Assembly (NCBI RefSeq): GCF_000002875.2
Contig: NC_009402.2
Location: 573,644 to 637,643, forward strand
Direction of reading: 5' to 3'
Length of the DNA: 64,000 bases
DNA from: Leishmania infantum JPCM5
Taxonomy: Eukaryota > Euglenozoa > Kinetoplastea > Trypanosomatida > Trypanosomatidae
The notes below the pieces were generated by a model. The model had not been told where the DNA came from. It searched no databases and was given only the letters and a program-made list of their open reading frames with translations. Shown piece by piece: positions 40,382 to 52,186 of this stretch; position 1 is the stretch's first letter; every line of letters begins with the position of its first letter. The position numbers and the translations under genes are program-made.

Positions 40382-43300
40382 ATGGAGGGAAGGCCCCATT
40401 ACGAGGTCCTGTGCATTGCCAACTTCAGCTCTGCCGAGGAGGTGCGCCTTGCATACAAGTCGCTCGTCCTCAAGTACCACCCCGACAAGAACTTGGGCGA
40501 CCCAACAGCGGCGGAGCGCTTCCGCGCAGTGTGCCGCGCTTACGAAGTGCTTTCGAATGAAGAAACGAAACGCAAGTACGACCTCGCACTGCGCGCTGCC
40601 CTATTCGAGTATGGCCCGCGCGCTAGTGGCAAAACCGGCGGCCATGGAGGTGCCAATCCGTACTCCATGAAGGCCCCCTCTATGTCGGATATTTACAGAG
40701 AACTGTACCAGCGACAAGCCGCGCGGGCTAGCACACGCAACCGCACCTCGTCGGCGCCGCCGCAAAGTGGCAAGGCATCTACCTCGCAGTACACCAAGGC
40801 GCAGCAGGAGCACTTTCGCAAGCGAGAGAGGGAGCGGCAACAGGAGCTGCGCCGTCAGAGGGAGAGGGAGAGGAAGGAGCAGCGCGATCGAGAGCGGGAG
40901 GCGCTGCGCAGGGAGCAAGAGCGGCAAGAAGAGCTGCTTCAGCAGCGGTGGCGCCTGCAGCAGCAGCAACAGAAGGTGTACCCCACGCGCGGATCAACAC
41001 GCATCACAAGCACAGCTGGTGCTGCATCACTGTCGACTGGCACAACTAGCGACCCCGCAGCCCACATCGACGACGTTAACGGCGTCTCGCCTCGCATGCG
41101 ACGTGGATCCCCACGCGCGACGACGGAGGGGGTGCGTAGCGGCATTGAAAGCCATGCGCCGAACACGGTGCTCCTTGGCACGCCGGCGCGGCTGACAATG
41201 TTGGCCCGCAATGGCGTCGCTACCACACCGCGAACGTTCCGGGCGTACTCGCCATTATCTCTGTCGCCACGGCCGGCCGCCAAGCCTCGTTGTGCCGAGG
41301 CCGGCGCGCCTGGTGAGCCGCCGTCGTCATCCGCGTGGCGGGAGGAGGAGACAATGGACGCGGAGGCGGTGGAGGGTGGGCTGTCGACAGGCTGGTACAC
41401 GCCCCTCAACGCACTCGTGAACAGCGGCGACCTGGAGGAGGGAGCGGCCCACTACAGCAGCTGCGCCGGCTCACCCGTTGGTGCTGAGGAGCAGGCGATG
41501 GCGCAGTCGGCGGGCGTAAATCGGGCCTTCCGCACGGGGAGTGCACCGCTTTTGCGACCTGCGTCTGGCGTTGCACGCGCCAGTGGCGTAGATGCACGGT
41601 CGGCGGCGTCTGCTCAGCCGAGCACCCGCAACACGCACACCACGTCTGAGGACTGTAGCGAAGATGGCACTGCGGCTGGCTGCGGAGACGACGGTCACCG
41701 GACGCCGTCCTCGTACCGTCCGGCGACGCGCATCACGACGGTGAACCGAGTCGCGATGCCGTCCGCGTCTTCCACGGCCACAACACCACGCCACTGGGGA
41801 ACACCTCGCAGCTTCACGAACTTTCACGCAGCAGCGGCAGCGTCACCGGTTTCCTTGGCCGCGTCGCCGCGGGGCCAGCCGATCACTCCGCGTTGTAGCA
41901 GCAGTGCGCAGATGACGGCAAACGGCCGCAGCCATAGCTCGTCTGCCGGAGCAGCATCGACTGAGGCCAGGGCAAGCCAATCCTTGCATAAGAGCAGCAG
42001 TATCAACGGCGCCACCAGCCGCAGCGACCCCGTGCGCGCCTCCTTCCTCCACCGAGTGCTCCCCATGCCGAGTCTAGCGGACAAGGACAAGGAGGTGCTA
42101 GACAAGAAGCGGCGAGAGCGACTGGCGAAGGAGAAGGAGAGGCAGCGATCAGTTCGACTCGCTGAGGAGGAGCGCCAGTTTCGTCGACTCGCTCGCGCGG
42201 CAAAGCATCAGCGCGAGAACGCTGCCGCCATCTCTGCTGCCGCGGCAGCTGCGAAGGCGGAGGTAGAGGAGCCGCTGTCCTTTGAGAAAGAGCTGGGGTA
42301 CCTCGTGCATGACGAGGCGAGTGAGCGGGAGCAGCTGATCGAGCGAGAGGAACAGCTCGCGTGGCGCCGCCTACATCGCCAACAAGCGAAAGTGATTCAG
42401 GCTGTCTTGGTGCGACGCCGCCTCGCCGCGCTCACGACGGAGGAGATGGCGTGGCGCAACGGTTTGCTGCAAGTGTGCTGGGTAGAGCGCGACCGCTCCT
42501 TCTTGTGCTTCTACGAGCGACTCGACCGCCTGTACCTCGAGGGCCGCGAGGGGCGTGATAGGCGTCAGCTGGTTGGCCGCGAGGCAGCTGACAGATACCA
42601 TGTACGTCGGGCCTCACAGCGGCGCTCCTCCATGGCAACTGAGGAGGCGTCGCAGCGGCGCCAGCTCTCCGGTAGCGCCGTGCAGGCGGTTCTTGGCCAG
42701 GGCGTGCCAGCCACAGAGGCGGTGGATTGCGCGTCCTCCCCCGCCGCGGAGGCGAAAGCTCGCCGCAGCCCTTTCCCCAGCGTTTACGATGATGCTGCTC
42801 AGCTCGAGCATCGGTGTGATGCCGGTGCGAGGCTCGCGGGGAACCAACCGTGGCACCAGCAACAGTCGGAATACCAGCAGCAGCACCCGGCCGAGTGGCT
42901 GCCCCCCGCGGCACTCGCTGCTCAGACCACTAGCGCACTGGACGCGAAGAGAGGCCGCGCCAGGAGCGCTGTCAGCACCACCGCCGTGACGGATATCTCT
43001 ACGACTGGGCATCTGGAATCTTTCCTTTCGGCGACCGGCACGCTGGAGGCGGCGCCCGCGATGGCGGACAGGCTGTCGGGCGGTAGTGCCTTTGCAAGGG
43101 CATCTGCGCAAGCGAGCCCGCACGCATCCCCCAAGAAACGCAGCTCGTTGGACTCGTCGAGCAGCACAGATTGCCCTGCCGTCGCCGTCACCACCTCCGC
43201 CAATGGCGAGACAAAGATGTTACTGGCTGGTGCGGAGCGGCGCCTGCTGATGCTCGTCAGCGACGAGTCTCGCCAACGCAGTCTGCTTGTGAAGCAGCAG

Positions 43301-43747
43301 CAACAAGAGGAGATGGCGCTGCGTCGTCGGCGCGCCATGGCCCTACATTGTGTCTTTGCCAAGGAGAAGGAGAATGCTGTCAAGCACGCGCAGCGTTGTG
43401 CGCTGGTGGAGATAACCGCGCTCAGGGCGCAGCTGCGCACGTTGCAGCGGCAAACGAGACGCTCCTCGTCTCCACGCAGTATGGAGGGCGGTTCCTCTGC
43501 CGCGGCCGCCAGCGCCGCTTCCGGTTCCCCTGCCAATTCCGTATCGTGGAAGATGGAGTCCTCGGCAGTGTCGCGCCACGGCTCGCCACTGCCTATGCTG
43601 CCTCGGCCCACCTCCGAAGCCGCCGCCGCAGCGTGTGCATCATCGCCCGACACGGCGCGTGCGCTTTCGGTTGCGAGTATCCTCACAGCCGCAGCGGCGC
43701 TGAGCGGCTGGACGGCATTGCCGGACTCAGATGGGGAGGAGGATTAG
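40382..43747 (+). CDS. J-domain (DnaJ/HSP40-like) protein with charged repeats
   Basis: 1121 residues from ATG 40382; the frame is open to 40331, but only from a TTG. The N-terminal J domain (about 3-68) begins with HYEVLCIANFSSAEEVRLAY and carries the invariant HPD at residues 33-35 (KYHPDKN), so it should stimulate HSP70 ATPase activity. No Gly/Phe or Cys-rich zinc region follows, making it a type III J-protein. Residues about 130-200 are a highly charged Arg/Glu/Gln helix, and about 205-560 are disordered. The second half contains several copies of a helical motif of form E-x-x-x-R-x-x-L near 645, 688, 723, 755 and 962, in two predicted coiled stretches. No signal peptide or membrane segment is seen, so it is probably cytosolic or cytoskeletal. 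The client is unknown. Confidence 0.92.
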   Translation: MEGRPHYEVLCIANFSSAEEVRLAYKSLVLKYHPDKNLGDPTAAERFRAVCRAYEVLSNEETKRKYDLALRAALFEYGPRASGKTGGHGGANPYSMKAPSMSDIYRELYQRQAARASTRNRTSSAPPQSGKASTSQYTKAQQEHFRKRERERQQELRRQRERERKEQRDREREALRREQERQEELLQQRWRLQQQQQKVYPTRGSTRITSTAGAASLSTGTTSDPAAHIDDVNGVSPRMRRGSPRATTEGVRSGIESHAPNTVLLGTPARLTMLARNGVATTPRTFRAYSPLSLSPRPAAKPRCAEAGAPGEPPSSSAWREEETMDAEAVEGGLSTGWYTPLNALVNSGDLEEGAAHYSSCAGSPVGAEEQAMAQSAGVNRAFRTGSAPLLRPASGVARASGVDARSAASAQPSTRNTHTTSEDCSEDGTAAGCGDDGHRTPSSYRPATRITTVNRVAMPSASSTATTPRHWGTPRSFTNFHAAAAASPVSLAASPRGQPITPRCSSSAQMTANGRSHSSSAGAASTEARASQSLHKSSSINGATSRSDPVRASFLHRVLPMPSLADKDKEVLDKKRRERLAKEKERQRSVRLAEEERQFRRLARAAKHQRENAAAISAAAAAAKAEVEEPLSFEKELGYLVHDEASEREQLIEREEQLAWRRLHRQQAKVIQAVLVRRRLAALTTEEMAWRNGLLQVCWVERDRSFLCFYERLDRLYLEGREGRDRRQLVGREAADRYHVRRASQRRSSMATEEASQRRQLSGSAVQAVLGQGVPATEAVDCASSPAAEAKARRSPFPSVYDDAAQLEHRCDAGARLAGNQPWHQQQSEYQQQHPAEWLPPAALAAQTTSALDAKRGRARSAVSTTAVTDISTTGHLESFLSATGTLEAAPAMADRLSGGSAFARASAQASPHASPKKRSSLDSSSSTDCPAVAVTTSANGETKMLLAGAERRLLMLVSDESRQRSLLVKQQQQEEMALRRRRAMALHCVFAKEKENAVKHAQRCALVEITALRAQLRTLQRQTRRSSSPRSMEGGSSAAAASAASGSPANSVSWKMESSAVSRHGSPLPMLPRPTSEAAAAACASSPDTARALSVASILTAAAALSGWTALPDSDGEED

Positions 43748-44903
43748 GTACTACAGGAGGTCGGTGCAGTTAGCTTCTGCACGTATGACGGCAACGCGAA
43801 GAATGCCTTCTCTGAGCTGCTCCCTTCCGATCGCTTTTTTCGTTTTTTTTTTTCAAAATCTGTATTTCGGCGGCACCACAGCCCCATCTCTCCGCCCACA
43901 CACCCACACCTGGACACAAATATTTGGATACCGCAGACGTGAAGCGTTGTCCCTTGCTTGGACCTTCTTCACACCCTCTTTCCTGCCTGGCGTTCTTGTT
44001 CCCTCTCCTTCACTCTCTCTCCCCCTTTTTGTTTCTTGTTCTCTCTTATGTACTGTGAACACGTTCTCTTCGTTGTCTTCTTCGCTTGTCAGTTTTAGAG
44101 TTTATTGTGAGCCGCCTCGACTTCTTTCCTTGGGCGGTTGTGTGTGTGTGCGTGTACCTCTCTCCTTCCCTCTCCCTCTTCTCGCTCCCTCATCGTGCGT
44201 GCCGTGTGTCGTATACGCACGAGCGTGCCTCGGGACAGAGTGTTCTCATGCATGCGTGCGCTCGTGTGCATGTGTGTATGTGTGTGTCGGCCGACGCGTG
44301 TGACGCACTCTCTCGCCACCGTCATTTTTTTTTCCGTCGACCCTTTTCCTCTCTGTCTCTTGAGGTCTCCGTCCTCCCTCTTGTCACCCGTTGCCTCTGC
44401 CAGATGCTTCTCGTCCTCTGTCGGTTGCCCTTCCGCCGCCCGCTTCTCTCCTTCGTCGGCCCTCACTCACCAAATGCCGCATGTAGGCGTTCAGTCGTAT
44501 TTGTTCGCTGGCGCACAGCTCCTCTCTGACGGACTGCCGCCTCTCGTGCGTCTCTCCCCCTCTCTTTGCGTGTGTGTGCTGCGCTGCCACGCCAGCAGGA
44601 CGAAACAGGAGAACACGTACTCGAAGGCGCCCGCGACACGCATGCACTTCAGCCAGATATGATGGGGGAGAAGGGAGAGGGCAGACGGGCGCTGAATGCA
44701 CCTGCAAATCATTAGGTGCTCCCTCTCGCGTGTGCTGCGAACGGGTGGGGTCAGGGGGAACAAAGGCCTACGCCCTTGCTATGCTCGACTGGTGCAGCAT
44801 TCCACTTTTCAGAGACTGTGTGTGGGTGATCCTGTGCGTTTGTATAAAAAAGGGAAGGGAGCGCGAGGGCGAGCACATTTTTCCTTAATTTTTACCTTCA
44901 TGA
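43748..44903. other. 3' flank of the J-protein gene
   Basis: No gene seen. T/C-rich spacer with short TG tracts, probably the start of the J-protein 3' untranslated region, leading into the SIDER2-like repeat. Confidence 0.7.
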
Positions 44904-45450
44904 TACCGGCCGCCTCATCGTGATGTCATGATCCAGTGCCCACTCGTTGTGATAATGCCGAGCAGCCTGCAGCCTGCCCTCTGGTGCGGCTGCGGGCTCT
45001 CTGGCGCCGGTGGACAGGGCTTGGCTGGCGCTGTGCCGAAGAGACGTATAGCCATGCTCACGCCTGGACCGGCCCACTACGAGTCCTGCCCGCGTATTCA
45101 GCACGTACACGCATCCACCATCTCTTCTCCTGCTGTTACTGCGCTGCGGTGCTGTCGTGCGTAGTTCTGGGCCTCGGCTGCTGTGTATGCGCAGTAGAAT
45201 GGCAGTGGGCTGGGCGACGCCGAAGGGCGTCGGTGGACCCCGCTCCCTGTCATTGCCGCCGTGCGACACAGCGGTGGGTGGGCGGCGGTTGCGTGTGTGC
45301 GTCTATGTGTTGACCTCTTTGCCATGGAATATGGACGCTTTTGTATTGAAACGAATCTTCATCGCCCCTCCAGATGCCCGGCTCCTCTTTCCTCCACCCA
45401 CCTTCAGGAGAAGCGCTCCACGCGCAACGGAGTATGTGGGCCTACATTTA
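44904..45450 (+). mobile_element. SIDER2-like retroposon, sense copy
   Basis: The first ~330 bases (44904-45235) closely match two minus-strand copies at 62660-62327 and 63555-63214. Similarity to the 63 kb copy continues to about 45300 (through GACACAGCGGTGGGTGGGCG) and fades after. Overall size (~550 bp), degenerate state and location in a 3' flank fit SIDER2 elements, truncated ingi-related retroposons abundant in Leishmania 3' untranslated regions and reported to promote mRNA decay when in sense. It is sense relative to the upstream J-protein gene. The right-hand boundary is approximate. Confidence 0.75.
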
Positions 45451-45816
45451 CATCAGCAGGCGGATCGCCACCTGTATTCGTCTCTCGTCGTCTGATCTGA
45501 TTCTTCTCTTCCCTACGTTTCTCCCTTCCAAAAATGCTGTTGGACGACAGCAGCGGCATCTGCGTGTCGTTGCGGGTGTGTCTCTGTGCAAGTTGTTCCT
45601 GACCCTGCTCTTCACGCGAGTGTCTCCTGTGTGCCAACGGGGCAAAGCAGAATCAAAGGCAATCGAAAGCCAAGGCGCACAGCCCCCTCCCCCCCCATCA
45701 TCTAGCGTCGTCATCATCTTTTCCCTCTCGTACCACCTGTGGCTCACGCTGGCCCTCCTTATCATCTTTTCGTGTATCTGCCCACGCCCCCTCTGCTTAC
45801 CCAGAGGCCTCCAAAG

Positions 45817-46518
45817 ATGGGCGGCAGGATTTCGCGCGAGCAGATGAATGATTACCGGGAGGTTGTGAAAGATCGCATCTCCGAGGAAGCCATCGGCTTT
45901 CTGCACACCCGCTTCATGAAGGCCGCCCCATCTGGGGTCATGACCCCGCTCCTCTTTAAGCAGTACATCGAGAGCGTCGGCATGTTCAAGAATCGTAGAA
46001 TCCTTCAAGAGCAACGCAGGTGGCAGCAGGGCAGCATCTTCGACAAGTTATGGGCCAGCCGCTACAAAGGGGAAAGGCAGCAGCCGGCTGCCGGGGCCAA
46101 CGGGGACGCCAACAGAGACGCGGCAGAGGAGGATGGCATTGATTACTACGATCACCTCTTTCGTGGGTACGACATCAACAACGAAGGGGTGATCACCTTC
46201 AAGAAGTTTCTGATGTACCACGTAGCAGTCGTGTACAGCACCGAAGATTTGTTTTACGTAGTTTTCAACGCCTACGACGACGACGGCGACGGCTTCCTGT
46301 CACTGACGGACATCAAGGCTGTCATCACGGCAGCAACGCGCTACGTAGGTGACTACGACGTCAACGACCGCGAGGTGCGCCGCGTGATTGATGAGGAGGC
46401 GCGTCGGCTCATGGGCTTTCTGGACATTCGCAAGCAGGGATACATACAGATGGAGGACATGCGACTCATCACGCAGAAGTACCCGCAAGTGTTGGAGAAG
46501 ATGAAGAATTTGATGTGA
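45817..46518 (+). CDS. EF-hand calcium-binding protein, possibly myristoylated
   Basis: 234 residues from ATG 45817, directly after a pyrimidine tract ending in CCCAG; the frame upstream is open only from a GTG. The N-terminus MGGRISRE has Gly2 and Ser6, matching the N-myristoylation pattern used by calcium-sensor proteins. One good EF-hand loop is at 154-165 (DDDGDGFLSLTD, preceded by YD...), with Asp at 1, 3 and 5, Gly at 6 and Asp rather than Glu at 12. Two flanking helix-loop-helix units look like degenerate EF-hands: DINNEGVITFKK (about 115-126) and DIRKQGYIQMED (about 208-219), lacking key ligands. Overall shape resembles recoverin/calcineurin-B-like sensors, but no specific orthology is claimed. 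It probably binds one Ca2+ and acts at a membrane; localisation is inferred from the myristoylation motif only. Confidence 0.88.
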   Translation: MGGRISREQMNDYREVVKDRISEEAIGFLHTRFMKAAPSGVMTPLLFKQYIESVGMFKNRRILQEQRRWQQGSIFDKLWASRYKGERQQPAAGANGDANRDAAEEDGIDYYDHLFRGYDINNEGVITFKKFLMYHVAVVYSTEDLFYVVFNAYDDDGDGFLSLTDIKAVITAATRYVGDYDVNDREVRRVIDEEARRLMGFLDIRKQGYIQMEDMRLITQKYPQVLEKMKNLM

Positions 46519-48933
46519 AGAAGTCAGAGGAGGAGGATGTAGCGCGAGGAGTAGCGCTGCTCGTGGAGGCGTCTTCGTTGCCTTTTTTCTCTACTCCTTC
46601 TCCTCTCTCTTTCTCGTGCCTTTCCTTCTTCCTTGATGAAGGACGTGTACGATCGATTTTTTTTTTTCCTTCGGCGTTTGCCTGCTCCGTCACCACACAC
46701 ACGCACACACACAAACTCCCCCCCTCTCTCTCCGCGCGTGTGCGTGCCTGTTGCACGTACCCGCTTGATCTCACTCTTTCCGTTTTCTTTTTCTTCTTTC
46801 ACGTCTTGCCTTGCCGGCGCCATGATCCTGTCGTTTTTTCTTCTTGACTTTTATGTCTGTGCTTCAGAAGGAGCGTTGGCCCTCCGCTGTCTTGGTGGGT
46901 GCGGTCTTGCCTGCTGCCATCTTTTCCGCGTGTAGCTCGGTGCTTGCGCGGATTTGCACACGAGCTCTGAAGGGAGGCGCGTCACTGATGCCCTTCGATT
47001 GGTGCTCTCCCGCGTCGCTTTCTTTGTTGTACGCGCGTCTCTCTCTCTCATCGTTACCCTTCATCACTCGTGCTTCGCGTGGTGTTTAGATCATTGCTGT
47101 CATTGCACAGGTTTTTTTTTTCGCGAGGAGCACACGTGCGTGCAAGCGAAAAGGACAGCGCGCCGCTGTATCTCTCTCTCTCTGTGCGTCTCTTGAGCCG
47201 CAGCAGATGACCCACAGCGTGTAACCCCTTTCGCTGCAGCTGAGGACGCTGTCGCTCCATATGCAGACAGAGAGGAGGGAACACTCGAAGAACGAGCGAA
47301 GGCAACTGAGCACACGGACGAGGACGGCTCAAGGTCTTGGAAGAGCCCCACGCCCTCTGCTGTACACGGTGCAGCTGCTCTCTCCCTATGACGAGAGACC
47401 AAGTGAGCAGATGGCGGCCTGCGCGTATGTGTGCGTCTTTCTCTTTTCATGTGGGCTTCAGTCTCTTGCCAGTGATCGGTGCCACACTACATTTCCCCCT
47501 CGTACCAAGACTCCGTTGCCAGGGCCAGATGAGCTAGATGTCGGGTGGAACGGGAGACAGTCGACACTACACGGAGGCTTTGTACTCGTGAGTGCTTGCG
47601 GAGAGCTCGGTGCGTTTTCCTTGAAGTCCGGCGCACATGAATAGTAACAAGCAAGCACTGATCCTGCAGGTTTAGTCGTCCTCTTCTTCCTTGCGCTCCT
47701 CCCTTCTTCTCTCGCTCTCCTTGTAGGGCTCTGTCCTCTTCTCTGGTCAGCCTCGGTGCTCGCCACCTCGCGAACATCATCGCTGGCGCTGCTGGTGTTT
47801 GTGACTGTGGCTCATGAATGGCCTGTCCTCTTTTACCGCTCCCCCGACTTCACTCTCCCCGTCGCTCTCATTGCTGTCGATATCTCTGCGTCGAGCGGCC
47901 ACCACGGCACGGACGACACCCACTACAAGCAAAAAAAAAAGGGAATCAAACCTCCGAGGTTATCTCCCTCTCCCTCTCCCCTCAAACACGCACACGCGCG
48001 CGCACCCTATATCATCACACATACACGAAAACGAGCGGGCCAAACAGAAAGACGCACAGACGCCTGTTTGGTGCGTGCGCGCGCGAGCAGAGCTGCCGCC
48101 GACACAGCCGTGCGGCTGACAGCCTCTCTCTTTGCTGGCCGATCTCTCTGCGTGTGCACGGATTTCGTGCAAGTGCATTCCTTTTTCTGTGTGTGGACAT
48201 CGCCACGCATCAGCCGTTTCCGTTGCTTCGATAGCACGACTGCTGTTGGCTGTTGTGGGGCTCTGTATATCAATTTGAAGGTAACACGCGCACTCCCTTC
48301 CTCTCTGCGTCTCTGCACCCCTGTCTGCGTCTGTGTGTGTGTGCGTGTGCCTGTCTGTCTGTGTGTGTCTCTCACATAGCGGCGTTGCTTATTCGACTTG
48401 TGTGCTGGACATCCTGCTTGACTTCGTTCTTCGTCTTTTTCTTTGTCGTTGTCCCTCTCTATATATTTTAACTTTTCCACGCCACCCCCTTTATTTTGTT
48501 GTTTTCTCGTTGTTCTTTCTCGTGTTGCCCTGTTCTGCGTGCGCTCGTTGCTGTCTTCTTTCTTCGTTGCGTGTCTGCCACTCTCTGTCTTCCTGCGAAG
48601 TGTGCTGCCTTCTTCGGCTTGCGCCTTTCCCACACTTCTCTCTTTTTCGTTTCTGTCGTGCTGTTTGGCAGTTGTTGTTGAGCCGGCGCTGTGCACCAGA
48701 GTTGTCGTGGTCTCTGCTGCCTCTATTAGGCGTTCTTGGGTACGCCTATCTGTCTCTCTGTCTGTGACTGAGCGAGGGAAGGCATTAGACGGCTCCTGCC
48801 GTTTTCCCTCTCTCCCCCTTTTTGTGTTTCGCGTCTCCGTAATCTGTGCCCCCTCCCCTCTTGTGTGATCACTCCGCCCCCGCACCGCTGCGTGCTCGCG
48901 TCGCTTTTCTCTCTACCACTACCTCCGCGGCTA

Positions 48934-48982
48934 TTTTATACATATATATATATATTATAGTATATATATGTATGTATGTTTG
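48934..48982. repeat. AT-rich microsatellite
   Basis: Nearly pure TA repeats ending in TATG units, in an otherwise GC-richer context. Could form cruciform or easily melted DNA. Confidence 0.85.
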
Positions 48983-51900
48983 TTGACTACGAACCCTCTC
49001 TGCCTGCCTGTCTGTGAGTTTCTCGCGGTCGATTTCGGTTTCCTTTTCTGTTTTTTCGGGTGCGTGTATCTTGGCACTTACTCGCCTCCTTTTTTTTTAT
49101 TTTCATTTTTCTTGGTCCCTCTTTCTCTTTTTGGCCGATTATCCTGGCGCCACTTTGCGGTTGCTGTCGTTCTCGCGGTTGCTGGTACGCTGGAGGCGCT
49201 CGTTCTTGTCGTTTTACGCTGACGACTCCGGGTAACGGGGCCGAGAGAGAGAAGGAGGAGGAGGCATCATACCTTTGGCGACGTATCGCTGCCATCTGTT
49301 GCAATCCCCTTTCCTTTTTTCCTTCTTGTTTTTGGGATCTGTCTTTGCGCGAGTGCGTGCGCCCATCACGTTACTGTCGACATCAGCGTCGGCTCCCAGG
49401 TTTGCGTCTTCGGTTTTTTTTGTTTTCTTTAGCGTCCTCTCTTCCGCATCCTTGTCCCTCTCTTCGTGCCGACGCCAGGGCCTCGTTTTCCCATAGCACA
49501 ACAAGGGCGCGGAAGACACAGCAAGCGCGAGAGGAAAGAGCAGAGTTGCTGTTGCGCCCAGCATCGCTCTTCTCCGTTTGCCTGGCTGCCTCACATCCAC
49601 CCCTCACCACCACCACATCTACCTTGAATTCATTCGGCAAACATACACACAGCAGCCGAAACAACAACCTCCTCCCTCCCTCCCCCACACACGAAAAAAA
49701 AACGCGCGTTTCTGTGTCTGTGTGCCGGCGTCCTCCCCGCGCTCACTCTCATACGCACACACTTGCGTACCTTTTTTACTCTTCCGAGGCGCTCCCCCTT
49801 GCCGGCCCGTCCTCTTTTCTCAGTACCGACGCAACAGCAGGGGAGAGAGGGGGCGCGCAAAACAAAGAAAACAACGAAAAACGGCGGACGGCGTAGACGG
49901 CAAGAGAGAGGCATCGCAGAGGGAGAGAGCAGTCCTAAAAGAAAGGTGTGAGAAGGCGAGAAGAGAATACGAAGCCGAAGAAAGCGAAGATAAGCCGCGA
50001 ACACACAGGACGACATCAAGGAGATTCGTCATCACTGAAGCCCCCCCTCCTCCTCCCCTCCCTCTACAGAATTCAGGCTGCTTAACAGCAATAACAGAAA
50101 TAACAGCCACGATACACACACACACACACACACACACGCACGCAACGACTCCGCATCGATTAACTAAGCAGGCGAGGGTTTTATCCCTTTTTTATTTTTC
50201 GTTTCTCCCTCTTTTCTTTCGTTTGGTTGGCGCTCGCCTCCTCCCCTCCTGTGTGTGTGTGTGTCTTTTTACCTCGCTTGCAGCCGCACCGGTTGCACAC
50301 AACGTCATAGTCGTTGGTATGATATATATATATTGTGTGTGTGCGTGTCTGTTCATTTTATCTTGAATTTCGCTGCTGTCTCCTAGTCGTGCACACCAAG
50401 CCAAGTCATTGCTCCCCCCCCCGACACACACATACCCCAAACAAACAGCCGCAAGTGTACACGACCATCAAGACCGACCAGCAAGCAGAGGAGGACTTAA
50501 AGAGGGGTAAGAGAGAAAGCGAATAAGCGTTTCCTCCTAGAGAGTGTGGTTGGTTGCCTGACGCATCGCAGCAGTGTAGCTGCTGGAAGAGAAGGAAGGT
50601 GAAGAGTGAAGACAGTTGCATTGGCGTCCGAGGAAAACAGGCGCTCCGAGAGCGAAAGCAGATATTCAGTGGGGACTGACGAGGAGAAGTTCGTCGACTA
50701 ACATCAGTTACCCCCTCACCCTCCCCGCCCTTGCATTACTGACCTTTGGCTCGACCGAGAGGAAAAAAAGGGAACTTGCGCCCAAAACGCCCATCCTTTT
50801 CGCTTACTGCCACACTCCTTTCTGTGTTCGCTGGCTCAACACTGCGTAGCGTGTGACTACTTTCTCGCTGTGCCGGCTTCCCATCACCCCCTCTCTTTCT
50901 CTCCGCGCCTTCTTCTCCCTTCACCTCCCAAACCACAATAGCCGTATTCGTTTCTTCTCGTGCGCGTGTTTGTGTCCGTCTGTGCCGTTGTCATCATCGC
51001 ACACGCACACAGACGCCCCCCTCTCCTCCTCCTCTTTGCCTGCCTTTGCTGAATTTACGCCTTTGTATTTTCTTCGTTTCCTGCCATTCCGTACGTACGT
51101 AGGCCACCTCCTCTGTCGTCGTGGTCACGCCTCAGCCCTCTCCTTCCATTTTTTCTTCATCGCTATAGTTTGGTCTCTCTCTCGTCCTTCTCCGTCTTTT
51201 TTTTTTGTTTGGGTCCCCGAGTAGTTTTTGCATGGTTGTACATCTCTGCGCCATTCTCCCCTCCCTTCCCCAAGCCCATCAATATCTGTGTATACTTCAC
51301 GAACCTTTTCCACTCCTCTCCTTCCCCCTTCTCTGCACACACTCGCTCTCTACTGTGCCCCCATCTCCTTCTTCGTTTTCTTTTTTCTATATTTTCTGTT
51401 TCTCTTGCTTGTCCGTGTCTCTGTGAATCGCTGCTGCTGTCGCAATCTTACTCGTGCTTGCATTGTCTCTGTCTGTCTGTCTGTGTGTGGCGCCTCACTT
51501 CCCACGCTTTTTGTTTGTTTCTCTTCCACCGGATTCCCGTCCACTTATTTTCGTCGTTTCGTTTTAGGACATCTCCCCCACACAAACTCACCCACGCGGC
51601 CCCTCTCACGTCTCCTCGCATCTTTTCTTGGCCTCTACCTCCGACTTCCTCTCTTACCTCAAGCTTCCTCCTCGTCGTCGTTTTTTTTTTTACTGCTCTG
51701 TCGTTCTACAACTCTCCCCATCTTTTTGCTCGCTCTTCGGCCGTGTCTGTTTCTTCGTGTGGGCGTTGCCGTCGGGGTTTGTCATCATCGTTGTTGCGGT
51801 GGCTGTTGCTGTGGTTGTGGTTGCTTCTGCGCTACGCTCCGTCATCATTGCGTTCTCTGTTGCTGTTTTTTTTTTCTTCGTTTCTTCTGCATCTCTCTTC

Positions 51901-52186
51901 TCTCTCTCTCTCACAATTTCTTGTTCGTGTTGTGAGGCTGTCCACCTTCCCCCCTCTTTCTTCCCTGCCCTCGTCTTCGACTGGTTGATTCATTGACGCA
52001 ACTCCGGGTTCTCGCCTGCGTGACTTCGCGTTATCTTCGTTTTCCCACTCGCTTACTTCTCGCATTTTTCTTTCCCTCTCGGGCTCCGGTCGCTGTTCCT
52101 CTTTACTGTTGTCGTTGCGTGTGCGTGAGTGCGTGTGCCCCATATCACGAGCAGATTTGCATCCGCGCGCGTGTCTCGTTGAATTC

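Noticed and set aside
45739..45816. 26-codon N-terminal extension of the EF-hand protein
   Set aside because: Begins at GTG and would bury the MGG N-terminus; a pyrimidine tract and AG lie within it.
47261..47644. 127-codon + strand frame in the 6 kb spacer
   Set aside because: Composition is less repetitive than its surroundings, but no motif, splice signal or codon bias distinguishes it, and other phases are open too.
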